Shown: positions 8,964-18,120, counted from the first letter of the stretch. The stretch is 64,000 nucleotides of DNA from Prevotella heparinolytica (GCF_004342845.1 NZ_SLXB01000004.1:98455-162454), one strand, 5' to 3'. The notes: generated by a model not told the origin, from the letters alone. Made by a program: numbers and translations.

Positions 8964-9872
8964 ATGGAAAATAGAACAATCAAAGAACTCTCTTTTGAAG
9001 ACCTCAAGCCCTACAGCAGTCAGTTCATGTATATGGATGATTATGTGATGATGACCGATCAGTTCCAGATACCTTCTCTTCATCCCGAAGAAGCCGTAAG
9101 GATGCAGTTTCTCCTCATCGTACTGTGCCAGGAAGGGTATGTACAGCTGGACGTCAATTGGAAGAATTATCAATTGAACGCGTATGACGTTCTCATTTGT
9201 CTGCCCACCATGGTGTTGAGCCGCATCATGTTCTCGCCCGGCACCCGGATAAGAATGACAGGCTTTTCTATTCAGTTCCTGAACCGTGCAGTCAAAAAAG
9301 AAGAGGGGATGGATAACATGTTCTTTTACCTCAACAAACACCCCATACAGCGTCCTTGCGAAAGCGGAAAGCCGCCTTTGGCTCATTACTATGAACAGCT
9401 CATCAAAGGGAAGATAAACAGTGTGCCCGGGCGTTTCCATAAGGATATCTTGCAACATCTTTTCTCTGCCTTTTTCTGCGAGGTGATGTCGGTACTTTAT
9501 GAGCAGGCGGGTAAAGAGGAGCAACAGCAGGGAGGTGGCATCAAGCGTGGAAGCTATGTGTTCAAGCAATTCCTGATGGAACTTTCCAAAGCCAACGGTA
9601 TGCACCGTACGGTGAATTACTTTGCCGATCGCTTGTGCTACTCGCCCAAATACGTGTCGGCCGTCATCAAGCAGGTGAGCGGACGCACCGCCATGGAATG
9701 GATCAACGAATATGCCATCGAGCAGATAAAGCTGCGACTGAAGCACTCGGACAAATCCATCAAAGAGATTGCCGATGAGTTCAATTTCTCCAACCAGTCA
9801 TTCTTCGGCAAGTATGTGAAGGCACATTTGGGCATGTCGCCTGCGCAGTACAGGAGAGAACCGGAGGGATAA
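8964..9872 (+). CDS. AraC-family transcriptional regulator divergent from efflux operon
   Basis: 302 residues starting MENRTIKEL. The N-terminal half is a cupin-like sensing domain (about 30-150); the C-terminal 100 residues form the two helix-turn-helix motifs of AraC/XylS, with CYSPKYVSAVIKQVSG and IKEIADEFNFSNQSFFGKYV, ending GMSPAQYRRE. The ATG at 8964 follows AAGGAAT by about 10 bases. A TTG at 8934 in the same frame overlaps a -7-like CATCTTTG (8929-8936), so it cannot be the start if that promoter is used. The divergent position makes it a reasonable candidate regulator of the efflux genes, which is inference. Confidence 0.92.
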   Translation: MENRTIKELSFEDLKPYSSQFMYMDDYVMMTDQFQIPSLHPEEAVRMQFLLIVLCQEGYVQLDVNWKNYQLNAYDVLICLPTMVLSRIMFSPGTRIRMTGFSIQFLNRAVKKEEGMDNMFFYLNKHPIQRPCESGKPPLAHYYEQLIKGKINSVPGRFHKDILQHLFSAFFCEVMSVLYEQAGKEEQQQGGGIKRGSYVFKQFLMELSKANGMHRTVNYFADRLCYSPKYVSAVIKQVSGRTAMEWINEYAIEQIKLRLKHSDKSIKEIADEFNFSNQSFFGKYVKAHLGMSPAQYRREPEG

Positions 9873-9924
9873 GGCGTATAGGGTGGTAGAAAGAATGGCA
9901 CAAACGAGGATAATGATACCGAAT

Positions 9925-10368
9925 TTATTTCAATCTCAGCCAGTTCTTGATGTATTGTTTCTTGAATGTATCTCCGAAGGCTAAAATAGGCGGTGTCGAT
10001 ATCAGGCATGCTCCTATGAAATAGACCACGGCCAAGCCATGCAGTAGCAAATAGCCTAGCATGAACATGCCGACCACCAACGCTTGCTTGTTTAGCAGCG
10101 AGCGTTTCGACCTGTATATGAGCAACAGCCATCCCAAGCAGTAGAACGCAACGGCCAACTCGTCTCCCTGATTATTCGGAATAAAAGCAAACGTCTTCGT
10201 ATCTATGTAGCAGGAACAAAGCGTAAATACGTTCCATTGCAGCCAAGCGGGTTTTATGCCTTGCATCACAAAGAAATATACCCCCGACAGTCCCAAGAGG
10301 ATAAAAACTATTCCACCGGCTGTCAGGAGCATATCTCCGTTTCTTGTAGTTTCATTGTCTTTTCTCAT
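9925..10368 (-). CDS. Integral membrane protein of unknown function
   Basis: 147 residues, no family recognised. Three hydrophobic segments can be seen: about 13-34 (MLLTAGGIVFILLGLSGVYF), 71-86 (AVAFYCLGWLLLIY) and 95-118 (LVVGMFMLGYLLLHGLAVVY), with a basic C-terminus (KNWLRLK). The segment between helices 1 and 2 contains two Cys (LCSCYID). It stands alone: convergent with the AraC gene to the left and about 60 bases from the lipoprotein gene upstream, so it may share a transcript with that gene. Confidence 0.75.
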   Translation of the reverse strand: MRKDNETTRNGDMLLTAGGIVFILLGLSGVYFFVMQGIKPAWLQWNVFTLCSCYIDTKTFAFIPNNQGDELAVAFYCLGWLLLIYRSKRSLLNKQALVVGMFMLGYLLLHGLAVVYFIGACLISTPPILAFGDTFKKQYIKNWLRLK

Positions 10369-10428
10369 CTTTCTGCTGCAAACATCGTCAAAGGCACGAC
10401 AAGAGAGAGAAATGGATACTCCTTCCGT

Positions 10429-11118
10429 TTATTTAAAGAGGCTTATGACAGAACCGTCCTCAAGATGAACGGCCACTTCCACCAATCCGAATTTATGGTT
10501 TCCGGTGTAGACCACTTTCGTTACTCCCGGTTCGGCAGGAATCTGCTCCACTTGTACCACCTTAATCTTTGTGAACCCCATGTTGTAATCATTGTCTGTC
10601 GATTTCTTCGTGACTTTGAAAGTCTCCACGGTTCCCTTTTTGGTCTTATACGTCCAAGTATCTCCCACATTGACATCGTATTTCATGACAACCGCCTGCC
10701 TGCCGGACGAGTTGACGATTGCCACTCCATCCGTGGAATTAAACAGTTTGCCTTTTGCTTTGATGTTCCCGCCGGAAGTGCTGAAAGAATCATCGATATT
10801 GAACTCTTCCGCATAACCGGCAAGGCGGCTTAGCACGTTCTTCAACGGTTCGGATTCTGTCTGCATCGAAAGCTCTACTTCGATAACGCCGTCGTCATTG
10901 GCGGTAACTTTCGATTTACCGGACCCTATCAAACGCTTGTCACCGATAATCAGCCTGACCATACTGTTCAACACCGTGCCCACCTTGTTTTCTTCAAGGT
11001 TGGTGTCGCCTTTTAAGGTAATGCTTCCGCCTTCTTCTTCTTTCTCGCAAGCAACCATTGCCAACATGCCACATAGCAGAAGAAGCAACCACTTGATTTT
11101 GAATTTTCTTTTTTTCAT
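10429..11118 (-). CDS. Putative lipoprotein, unknown function
   Basis: 229 residues starting with a lysine-rich leader and hydrophobic core ending in lipobox AMVAC (Cys about residue 24), followed by EKEEEGG. Such acidic residues after the Cys fit Bacteroides surface export, an inference from known lipoprotein export signals. The rest is beta-rich with repeated Lys/Thr/Val strands (KSKVTANDDGVIEVEL, YDVNVGDTWTYKTK) and no recognised catalytic motif. A pair of direct repeats 100-140 bases upstream (11218-11254) may be its operator. Confidence 0.75.
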   Translation of the reverse strand: MKKRKFKIKWLLLLLCGMLAMVACEKEEEGGSITLKGDTNLEENKVGTVLNSMVRLIIGDKRLIGSGKSKVTANDDGVIEVELSMQTESEPLKNVLSRLAGYAEEFNIDDSFSTSGGNIKAKGKLFNSTDGVAIVNSSGRQAVVMKYDVNVGDTWTYKTKKGTVETFKVTKKSTDNDYNMGFTKIKVVQVEQIPAEPGVTKVVYTGNHKFGLVEVAVHLEDGSVISLFK

Positions 11119-11217
11119 ATTCGTCTGATTATTTATAAGAAATGATATTCTCTTTGAACGTCAAGCCGCCGGGGCTGTTTCTTTCTTACAAATTAATGGA
11201 ATATATGCGTTGGCGGG

Positions 11218-11254
11218 ACTAACAAATCATACGAAAACACTAACAAATCGTATA
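11218..11254 (-). promoter_or_regulatory. Direct-repeat pair upstream of lipoprotein gene
   Basis: ACTAACAAATCATACG (11218-11233) and ACTAACAAATCGTATA (11239-11254) are near-identical direct repeats set 21 bp apart, about two helical turns. They lie 100-136 bases before the ATG at 11118 and beyond the dacB stop, so they most likely act on the lipoprotein gene. This layout fits a dimeric activator site; the binding protein is unknown. Confidence 0.5.
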
Positions 11255-11293
11255 AATCTTTGAATTTGTCTGTTTCAGAGCCTATATCTTCTG

Positions 11294-12778
11294 TTATTTA
11301 ATTATTTCCTCGCACACGGCATCCTGAAATGCCCGTGCTGCTCTGCCCGAAAGCACATTCTGGTTCATGATGGCGAAAGCTGTTTCGTGTCCGTTTGCCG
11401 CTTTCGCATATCCGGCAAGGCAATTGATGGCTGTAAAAGAGCCGGTCTTGGCATGGACTTTCTTGTAGGCCGGCGTGCCCTTCTTCATCCGGTTTTTCAA
11501 TGTGCCGTCCACTCCGCTAATGGGCAATGCCTTATACAGTTTCGCGAAGATGTCGGTTTGTGAATAGGCGTACTTCAAGAAACCTACCAGCAATGCCGGA
11601 GAGATGTAATTGTAGTTGGACAATCCGCAACCGTCTGCCAGCTTGTAGCCGTCGGGGTTGTGTCCCAGCTGTTTTATCAGCATGCGGATGGCGGAAAGTC
11701 CGTCGTCCGCCGAAACATGCTTTTTGCCGGTATATTGCGCTCCGAGGCGGCAAAGCAGGGCTTCGGCATTGAGGTTGTCGCTCTCTTTCATAATCTCATT
11801 CACCACATGCTGCACGGGCGTCTCATATACTGTTACCTGCACGGAAAGGCTGTCTCTCGATAATTCGCCGAAGACATAGCCGGAAGAGGGGATGTGCTCT
11901 TCGGGCATAATGCACCGGATGCCCCGTGCTTGCAGGCGTTCCATAAAGGTGTGCATGAAGAAGTCTTGCGAAGAGTAGATATTCACGGTTGCCTCCCGGC
12001 GCCTGTCCACGTTTCCGGTCACGATGATGCGGTTTCCGTTTTCCAGCCAGTTGCGCGACACATGGAAACGGCTGGCAGAAGGGGTTTGAGACTTTGTTTG
12101 GTTGGTCAGAGTGTAGTATGAAGAGGCGGGGATGCACGATAGTCGTGCGGCCTCTCCCCGTCCGCCGGGCGTGGCGGTGACCGTGACCGTGCCTTTGTTC
12201 AGCATCAACGGCGAAAGGTAGGGTTGGTAGGCTTCGGGGGTGTCGTCCCATGCCCATCCGTTTCCCCAATACAAGGAGTCTTTCATGGAGATGTCGCCGT
12301 ACACTCTTCCGTGAATCACGCTGAACGGCAACCGTGCCACGGCGTTTACCAATGAGTCCAATGCGGAGTCGTCAAATTCCGGGTCATATCCACCTATTAT
12401 ATATAGGTCGCCTTGCAGGGTGTCGCGTGCAACCGTTCCCTTGTACCACACTTCGGTGCGAAACGGTTCGTCGGCTTCGGGGCGGGCAAGGGCGGTGATG
12501 GTGGTAAGCAGCTTCATGGTAGAGGCGGGACGGGAAAGCATATCGGCCTGATACTCGTACAACGGCCTGCCGTCCGTCAGGTCATACACCGAGATGCCCA
12601 CGTTGGAACCGGCAGGAAGCATCTGTTTGATGAGCGTGTCAAGGCGGGAAGAGAGGCTGTTCGGCCTATCTATACCCTTTTGAGCGGCAATAGGCAATAA
12701 ATAGAAGCAGAGCAGCACCGGCAGCCACTTTCTCCTCGTAAATATATCCTTTCTGTTTTGACTGACCTCCATACACAT
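11294..12778 (-). CDS. dacB: D-alanyl-D-alanine carboxypeptidase/endopeptidase (PBP4 type, peptidase S13)
   Basis: Periplasmic penicillin-binding protein that trims or cleaves peptide cross-links in peptidoglycan. 494 residues with an N-terminal hydrophobic signal (about 18-32) and the three active-site motifs: SxxK as STMK (86-89), SxN as SDN (within KESDNLNAEALL) and KTG in HAKTGSF. The large insert between the first two motifs is typical of family S13. A second in-frame ATG two codons in (12772) is an equally good start. The ATG is only 2 bases from the stop of the DUF2007-like gene, so translation is probably coupled. Confidence 0.95.
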   Translation of the reverse strand: MCMEVSQNRKDIFTRRKWLPVLLCFYLLPIAAQKGIDRPNSLSSRLDTLIKQMLPAGSNVGISVYDLTDGRPLYEYQADMLSRPASTMKLLTTITALARPEADEPFRTEVWYKGTVARDTLQGDLYIIGGYDPEFDDSALDSLVNAVARLPFSVIHGRVYGDISMKDSLYWGNGWAWDDTPEAYQPYLSPLMLNKGTVTVTATPGGRGEAARLSCIPASSYYTLTNQTKSQTPSASRFHVSRNWLENGNRIIVTGNVDRRREATVNIYSSQDFFMHTFMERLQARGIRCIMPEEHIPSSGYVFGELSRDSLSVQVTVYETPVQHVVNEIMKESDNLNAEALLCRLGAQYTGKKHVSADDGLSAIRMLIKQLGHNPDGYKLADGCGLSNYNYISPALLVGFLKYAYSQTDIFAKLYKALPISGVDGTLKNRMKKGTPAYKKVHAKTGSFTAINCLAGYAKAANGHETAFAIMNQNVLSGRAARAFQDAVCEEIIK

Positions 12779-12780
12779 GA

Positions 12781-12966
12781 TTATTGCTTGTCCTCCTCTT
12801 TCCTTGCTACGGGATTTTCAAAACGGGTGTCGCACGTATACCTTTGCATTATGCCGGACATGCTTTCATTATGCAGGATGGAAGCAATCCCTTCGTTCTG
12901 CAAAGCCCCCTGAATGACATATGCCTGAAAGGCATCTTTGCATGTGATGAGTTTGATGGTTTTCAT
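12781..12966 (-). CDS. Small DUF2007-like protein
   Basis: 61 residues beginning MKTIKLITCKDAFQAYVIQG, then ALQNEGIASILHNESMSGIM. This resembles the start of DUF2007 proteins (small putative signal-transducing proteins, usually about 70 residues). The last 20 residues (from QRYTCDT) do not resemble the family's hydrophobic final strand, so the C-terminus may be altered by a past frameshift; this is a reading of pattern only. It sits 17 bases after the thiol oxidoreductase gene and 2 bases before dacB. Confidence 0.65.
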   Translation of the reverse strand: MKTIKLITCKDAFQAYVIQGALQNEGIASILHNESMSGIMQRYTCDTRFENPVARKEEDKQ

Positions 12967-12983
12967 GTGTCGTTATTGTTTTT

Positions 12984-14189
12984 TTAATTTATCCCGATGT
13001 TGATTTCTTCTTTCAACTTTTTGAGCAAGGAGCCTTTGCCATAACCTCCCCATATACTCTGTATCTTCCCATCGGGAGCAATCAAGACATAGTGAGGATA
13101 TCCTTTCACTCCATAAGACATGGCAAGGCCTGTGCCTGCTTTGCGAAGTTCGTTCCATTGATTACCCTTCATCTGTCTTTTCTCTACAAAAGCTTTCCAG
13201 CTCTTTTGGGGGTCGATGCTGATACTGACAATAGCCAATGTATCCCTATACAGTTCTGCAATTTCTTCCAGTTCGGGAAGAGACTCGATGCAAGGGCCGC
13301 ACCCGGAGCTCCAAAAATCGAATAGAATGTAGCGTCCTTTAAATTGGGAAAGATGATGACTTCCCCCCTGAACATCGTACAATTCGCCATCAACCATTTC
13401 ATCGCCCACCCCGACCGTAGCGGCAGGATAGAGGTATTGATACGCCAACTCCGCTTCGGGCGTATGTTTCACGGAATCGGGCAGCCGGGCGTACAGGGCT
13501 TTCAGCTCGTCGGAGTAGGGCATGAACTCTTTTGAAGAACTCATCTGTGCATAAGTCAGCAACTTTGTCATAAAGACTTTGCCTATTGGAGACGTCGCCA
13601 TATAATCCAGCTCTTTTTTGTAGACTGCACGCATCAGGGGGAACGAATACTGGCGCAGAGAGTCCACCTTTGCCCATGCCAGCCGGGCAAATTCCTTATC
13701 ACCTGCATGCTCCAATTGCATTTTCCGAAGCCAACCGCACTCGGCCGCATTATAAATCAGATGCTTCCTGTTCAACTCACGCGAAGCATCTTGAAAAAGA
13801 TTTTGCTCATGCTGTTCAGCAATATCGCTTTCTGCCCGCCAAAGGGGAAGCAGCCTGTCTTCTCCGGTGACGGTTATCTGTTTGCCCGGAGCCACCCACA
13901 CGTCCAGCCACTGCGAGGGAAATCCCTCATCCGAAGAGATAAGCATCAGCGACTTTGTACAAGAGACGGTGTCGCTGAAAGCAAATTTTCCATCCGCAAC
14001 AGTGTCGAGAGTCATCGGTATAAGGAGTTGTCCATCCGATTGGTACAAGCCGATAACTATTCCATCAGGAAGAGAGGGGACTTTTCCGGTAATGGAAAAA
14101 CGGTTAGCGGTAACAGGTGCGGTATCTTGCGACCGGCTATCGTATGTGTGGCACACAAATAAAATAAAAAAGAATAAAAACTTTTTCAT
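12984..14189 (-). CDS. TlpA/ResA-like thiol-disulfide oxidoreductase with DUF4369 domain
   Basis: Exported thioredoxin-fold protein. 401 residues: signal peptide (MKKFLFFFILFVCHTYDSRS), a beta-rich DUF4369-type domain (about 28-130), a helical linker, and a C-terminal AhpC/TSA-Redoxin domain with FDFWSSGCGPC, active Cys at 297 and 300, and the cis-Pro region YGVKGYPHYVLI. Proteins of this type are common in Bacteroides and reduce periplasmic disulfides, but the partner is unknown. The gene lies in a run with 25 bases from lpdA upstream and 17 from the small gene downstream, so one transcript is likely. Confidence 0.92.
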   Translation of the reverse strand: MKKFLFFFILFVCHTYDSRSQDTAPVTANRFSITGKVPSLPDGIVIGLYQSDGQLLIPMTLDTVADGKFAFSDTVSCTKSLMLISSDEGFPSQWLDVWVAPGKQITVTGEDRLLPLWRAESDIAEQHEQNLFQDASRELNRKHLIYNAAECGWLRKMQLEHAGDKEFARLAWAKVDSLRQYSFPLMRAVYKKELDYMATSPIGKVFMTKLLTYAQMSSSKEFMPYSDELKALYARLPDSVKHTPEAELAYQYLYPAATVGVGDEMVDGELYDVQGGSHHLSQFKGRYILFDFWSSGCGPCIESLPELEEIAELYRDTLAIVSISIDPQKSWKAFVEKRQMKGNQWNELRKAGTGLAMSYGVKGYPHYVLIAPDGKIQSIWGGYGKGSLLKKLKEEINIGIN

Positions 14190-14214
14190 TATTTCTGATT
14201 GGAATTATTGCCTT

Positions 14215-15573
14215 TTACACCATCTCCCTGAATATCTCCCCCACCGTGGGATGCGGGAAAACAATCTTCTTCCATTGGCCGATGGTGAGTCTTAGTTCGA
14301 TGGCCATGCCTGCCAGCGTGATGATTTCGGAGGCGGGGTTGCCCAGCACGTGTGCTCCCAGCACGGTGTCGTCGTCGGCAAGCAGTAGCTTGCATACGCC
14401 GTTCACTCCCTCGTTTTCGGCTACGAAGCGGCCGCTATAAGCCATCGGGAGTTTGAGGGCACGATAGGCGATGCCTTTCTTTTGCAGGGATTCTTCGGTT
14501 TCTCCCACACCGGCTATTTCGGGGTTGGTATATACCACGCCGGGGATGGCGCGATAGCTCATGACGTCTTCCTTGCCTATGATATGATGTACGGCTACTT
14601 CGGCTTCGCGCACGGCGGTGTGTGCCAGCAGCGAGAAACCGGTGAGGTCGCCGCAGACGTAGACGCCGGGGATGGAGGTCTGCATGTGCCCGTCCACACG
14701 GATGCTGCCGCGCTCGGTCTTTTCAAGATTCAGGTTCTCCAGTCCGAAGCCTTTCGTCACGGGGCGGCGGCCTACGCTCATCAGCAGCTTGTGGGCCACC
14801 ACGGAACCTGCACCTTGGGCGTCCTCATAGTTCACCTGCACTTGCGGGAGGCCTTCTGCCGATGAGGCTTCGGACAGGGCGGTCACTTTCGTGCTCGTCA
14901 GGAAGCGGATGCCCCGCTTGGCATATTCCGCACGGAGCAGGGTGGAGAGTTCCTTGTCCATGCCGCCGAGGATTTCGTCGAGCATCTCGACGACCGTGAC
15001 CTGCACGCCCAAGCTGTTGAAGAAAGAGGCGAACTCCATGCCGATGACGCCGCCGCCGATGACGACGAGCGAGTCGAGAAGCTCTTTGTTGTCCAGCGCG
15101 TCGCGGTGTGTCCAGTAAGGCACTCGGTCTACGCCGGGAATGGGAGGGATGAATGTCTCCGAGCCGGTGCACAGCAGCAGGTTGTCGCATTCGTAGGTCT
15201 CTTCGCCGCACTGCACGTGGTGGTTATCCACAATCACGGCCTCGCCGCTTACGATGTTCACCCCGTGGGCGGTGAGTTTGCCTTTTACGCCCAATACCAG
15301 TTTGCGCACCACCTTCTGTTTGCGGGCTATTATCTTGGGCAGGTCGAACGACGCTTCCGCCACGTTGACCGCATATTTGGAGGCATGGCGCGCCCCGTCG
15401 TAGGTCTTTGCCGAGTAGAGCAGGGTTTTGGTGGGGATGCAGCCCTCGTTCAGGCATACTCCGCCAAGGTTTTGTTTCTCGAACAGGACTACACTCAGGC
15501 CGGCTTTTCCGGCAGCTTCGGCGGCCGTATATCCCGCAGGGCCTCCGCCGATAATGGCAAGTTGATATTTCAT
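14215..15573 (-). CDS. lpdA: Dihydrolipoyl dehydrogenase (E3)
   Basis: FAD-dependent enzyme that reoxidises dihydrolipoamide with NAD+ in 2-oxoacid dehydrogenase or glycine-cleavage complexes. 452 residues from ATG 15573: FAD fold IIGGGPAGYTAAEAAG, redox disulfide GGVCLNEGCIPTKT (Cys 40 and 45), NAD site VVIGGGVIGMEFASFF, second FAD motif VYVCGDLTG, and a C-terminal HPTVGE dyad that supplies the catalytic His-Glu from the partner subunit. An in-frame extension up to 15663 lacks homology and is left out. No E1 or E2 genes are near; it heads a minus-strand run with a thiol oxidoreductase and dacB. Confidence 0.95.
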   Translation of the reverse strand: MKYQLAIIGGGPAGYTAAEAAGKAGLSVVLFEKQNLGGVCLNEGCIPTKTLLYSAKTYDGARHASKYAVNVAEASFDLPKIIARKQKVVRKLVLGVKGKLTAHGVNIVSGEAVIVDNHHVQCGEETYECDNLLLCTGSETFIPPIPGVDRVPYWTHRDALDNKELLDSLVVIGGGVIGMEFASFFNSLGVQVTVVEMLDEILGGMDKELSTLLRAEYAKRGIRFLTSTKVTALSEASSAEGLPQVQVNYEDAQGAGSVVAHKLLMSVGRRPVTKGFGLENLNLEKTERGSIRVDGHMQTSIPGVYVCGDLTGFSLLAHTAVREAEVAVHHIIGKEDVMSYRAIPGVVYTNPEIAGVGETEESLQKKGIAYRALKLPMAYSGRFVAENEGVNGVCKLLLADDDTVLGAHVLGNPASEIITLAGMAIELRLTIGQWKKIVFPHPTVGEIFREMV

Positions 15574-15662
15574 GGTTTTCCGTATTATAGATTTCTGCCT
15601 GCAAGATACGACATCTATTTCAGAAAAACTCGCTCTGCGGCACTCTTTTTGCAGAAAACGCA

Positions 15663-15670
15663 TACCTTTG
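15663..15670 (+). promoter_or_regulatory. -7 box before lipoprotein gene
   Basis: TACCTTTG matches TAnnTTTG, 58 bases before the ATG at 15729, in the spacer divergent from lpdA. No -33 at standard spacing. Confidence 0.45.
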
Positions 15671-15728
15671 CCGATACATTCATTAACCTGCTCCGTCCGT
15701 CCGGACGAAGATAAAACTGAAGATACAG

Positions 15729-16682
15729 ATGAAGACAGATGGTTTGTTCCGGTTGTTTGCTTTGAAGTTAGTTTTTTTATCCTGTTTGTTGGTTGCTTGC
15801 GACAAGGATGAGGAAGCCGCCCTTGCCCCTTTTAGGGAAATCACCGTAGAAGGTGAAGCCGGCACCCTGCAAATAGACATGACACGCGGCGGATGGCGCA
15901 TCGCTTCCGTCACCACTCCGGAGGGAGAGGCCATGAAAGACGGGTATGGCAGACCCCTGCAACTGGAGGGCATGGGAAGCCTGCACCATCGTTGGTGGGA
16001 CTTGCAGCGGAACACCGACACTCGCATCACCCTGCGGTTGAAAGATAATTTCGACGTGGCGGCACAGCGTAGTCTCATCCTCAACCTCGAGATGAAAGAA
16101 GGCCTTTACAAGGAGCAAGTCGTTATCAAACAAAACTACTGCCGCAACCTCTACGAAATAGAATCCCTTAAGTACAGTCTGGAAGAGGGTGACGGGATGT
16201 CGGAACGCGAAATCGTGCCCTACGGTCTGAAGTATCGGGTAGAAGGAGGAGGCGATGAGGTGGAGCCGTTCACCGTTTATCCTTTCTTCAACGAATTGGC
16301 CACCTACCAATTTGTTTTTGATGATAGCACCGAGGACTATTTATCTTGGATAGAACCTCAAAAGCGCTTTGTAAAGCTGCCCGTCCGCATAGAAGACGGG
16401 AAGGTCATCATAGACGAAGAGTCTTTTTTCCTCCATAAGGAATTCAGATACATCAAGGACAAAGCATTGAAAGAGAAAGGCTTTAAGGTGGAGATGATAC
16501 CTTCTAAATGGAACGTGTATACGGCCGACATCTATTGCAAGCGGTTGCAGCTTACTTTCCGCCTGACCCTTGCCCGTCCCGGTAGAGACGGGGAGCTGGT
16601 GCTCAGAGGAAAGATGATGTATAGATATTCTTACGACTGCTCACCGGTGAGGCACACTACCCAAGATTATAAAGGGGAATAG
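15729..16682 (+). CDS. Putative lipoprotein, unknown function
   Basis: 317 residues with a lipoprotein signal: hydrophobic core LFALKLVFLSCLLVAC (Cys about 24) followed by DKDEE, again an acidic patch next to the lipidated Cys. The first 100 residues after the Cys look like a beta-sandwich resembling BACON-type domains (FREITVEGEAGTLQIDMTRG, then WWDLQRNTDTRITLRLKDN), which would fit a surface adhesion or glycan-binding role; this assignment is weak. The second half is unrecognised. Monocistronic: divergent from lpdA and followed by a 400-bp gene-free spacer. Confidence 0.72.
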   Translation: MKTDGLFRLFALKLVFLSCLLVACDKDEEAALAPFREITVEGEAGTLQIDMTRGGWRIASVTTPEGEAMKDGYGRPLQLEGMGSLHHRWWDLQRNTDTRITLRLKDNFDVAAQRSLILNLEMKEGLYKEQVVIKQNYCRNLYEIESLKYSLEEGDGMSEREIVPYGLKYRVEGGGDEVEPFTVYPFFNELATYQFVFDDSTEDYLSWIEPQKRFVKLPVRIEDGKVIIDEESFFLHKEFRYIKDKALKEKGFKVEMIPSKWNVYTADIYCKRLQLTFRLTLARPGRDGELVLRGKMMYRYSYDCSPVRHTTQDYKGE

Positions 16683-16826
16683 CGGCACGAAGAATCAGCC
16701 AAAGCTCCATGCCCGTTCCTTCGCGGCATGAGAGGCGGATGGTGCAAATGTCAATATTTATCCGAAGCTCCTTGAGGATTGTCGTACCCCGCCGAGAAGG
16801 TGCTCTGGATGGGGGTATTCTTCCGA

Positions 16827-16914
16827 CACCGAGAAACGGGTCGTTTCTCACCGAGGAACACCCTCTTCCTCACCGAGGAACGAGGCTTTGCTCGGTGTCC
16901 GGGAAGCGGGCATT
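16827..16914. repeat. 22-bp-unit palindromic array (family CACCGAG), copy 1
   Basis: Three full units plus a partial one, each exactly 22 bp: CACCGAGAAACGGGTC... at 16827, CACCGAGGAACACCCTC... at 16849, CACCGAGGAACGAGGC... at 16871, then a CGGTG unit. Units pair within themselves (GAGAAAC-GGGTC-GTTTCTC) or with the next (CACCGAG...CTCGGTG). The related array is at 45068-45155. The rest of the spacer 16683-17056 shows no gene. Confidence 0.65.
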
Positions 16915-17056
16915 CCGCATCCTATGGAAGTTTGTAAAAAGAAATGAACCCTCGGGGTGGTGGCCGGGGGAAGGAACCGTAGCTATATAAGCGGCGGTTG
17001 AAACTTCCATGGCTTTATTTTCACAAGAGAATGAGCGTATAAAATGATACTCTTGC

Positions 17057-17064
17057 TATCTTTG
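17057..17064 (+). promoter_or_regulatory. -7 box of exchanger gene
   Basis: TATCTTTG, the preferred form of the Bacteroides -7 box, 19 bases before the ATG at 17083. It rules out the in-frame ATG at 17044 as a start. Confidence 0.6.
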
Positions 17065-17082
17065 CACCCAAAACCAATCGTT

Positions 17083-18039
17083 ATGAACATACTTCTTCTC
17101 ATCGGAGGCCTCCTCCTTATCCTTTTGGGAGCCAACGGCCTGACAGACGGTGCCGCTTCTTTGGCCAAACGTTTCCGCATCCCGAACATTGTCATCGGAC
17201 TCACCATCGTGGCTTTCGGTACTTCCACTCCCGAACTGACGGTCAGCGTGTCGTCTGCCCTGAAAGGCAGTGCCGACCTGGCCATAGGTAACGTGGTGGG
17301 CAGCAATATCTTCAACGTACTGATGATTGTGGGCTGCACGGCACTCGTTGCCCCAATCGTGGTGACGCGTAACACACTGGTCAAAGAAATCCCGCTTTGC
17401 ATCCTTTCGTCCGTGGTGCTCTTATTCTGTGCCAACGACATTTTGCTCGATGGCAGCACAGATAACGTCATCAGCGTCACCGACGGGCTTGTGCTGCTCT
17501 GCTTCTTTATTATTTTCTTGAGCTATACGCTCGCCATTGCGCGAGGCGGAAACGAGGGCGGAGAGGAGGAAGAGATAAAACAACTTCCCTTGTGGAGGTC
17601 GGTGCTCTATATTCTCGGCGGACTGGCAGGACTCATCCTCGGCGGTAATTTCTTTGTGGAGGGTGCCGGCGGCATAGCCCGCAGTCTGGGTGTCAGCGAA
17701 TCCGTCATCGGCCTTACGCTGGTGGCAGGCGGTACTTCGCTGCCCGAACTTGCCACCAGTGTGGTAGCCGCCCTGAAGAAGAATCCCGAGATAGCCATCG
17801 GAAACGTCATAGGCAGCAACCTCTTCAACGTCTTCTTCGTGTTGGGCTGCGCGGCTTCCATCACTCCGTTGCATTTAGGAGGCATCAACAACATGGATTT
17901 GCTGGTGCTCATCGGGGCAAGTATATTGCTCTGGCTCGTCGGCGTGTTCTTCGGCAAGCGCACCATCACGCGCGTAGAGGGCAGCCTGATGGTACTGTGC
18001 TACATCGCCTACACGGCTGTGCTCGTCTATAACGCCTGA
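17083..18039 (+). CDS. Calcium/sodium antiporter (CaCA family, YrbG-like)
   Basis: Inner-membrane cation exchanger. 318 residues from ATG 17083 with about ten membrane helices arranged as an inverted duplication. Both alpha-repeats are clear: first GLTIVAFGTSTPELTVSVSS with GNVVGSNIFNV, second GLTLVAGGTSLPELATSVVA with GNVIGSNLFNV. The acidic residue of each (PEL) is the ion ligand in this family. A short charged loop (GGNEGGEEEEIKQ) separates the halves. Stands alone with its own promoter box. Confidence 0.95.
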   Translation: MNILLLIGGLLLILLGANGLTDGAASLAKRFRIPNIVIGLTIVAFGTSTPELTVSVSSALKGSADLAIGNVVGSNIFNVLMIVGCTALVAPIVVTRNTLVKEIPLCILSSVVLLFCANDILLDGSTDNVISVTDGLVLLCFFIIFLSYTLAIARGGNEGGEEEEIKQLPLWRSVLYILGGLAGLILGGNFFVEGAGGIARSLGVSESVIGLTLVAGGTSLPELATSVVAALKKNPEIAIGNVIGSNLFNVFFVLGCAASITPLHLGGINNMDLLVLIGASILLWLVGVFFGKRTITRVEGSLMVLCYIAYTAVLVYNA

Positions 18040-18120
18040 ACACGCACTTCGTCTGAAGCGAGAAGAATGTGCCTGCATCCATTTTTCGGACAGATATATC
18101 TCTTTTTAAGGAGAATAAAG

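Noticed and set aside
15574..15663. 30-codon N-terminal extension of lpdA
   Set aside because: It would precede the FAD-binding fold with unrelated sequence; the family begins at the MKYQLAIIGGG start.
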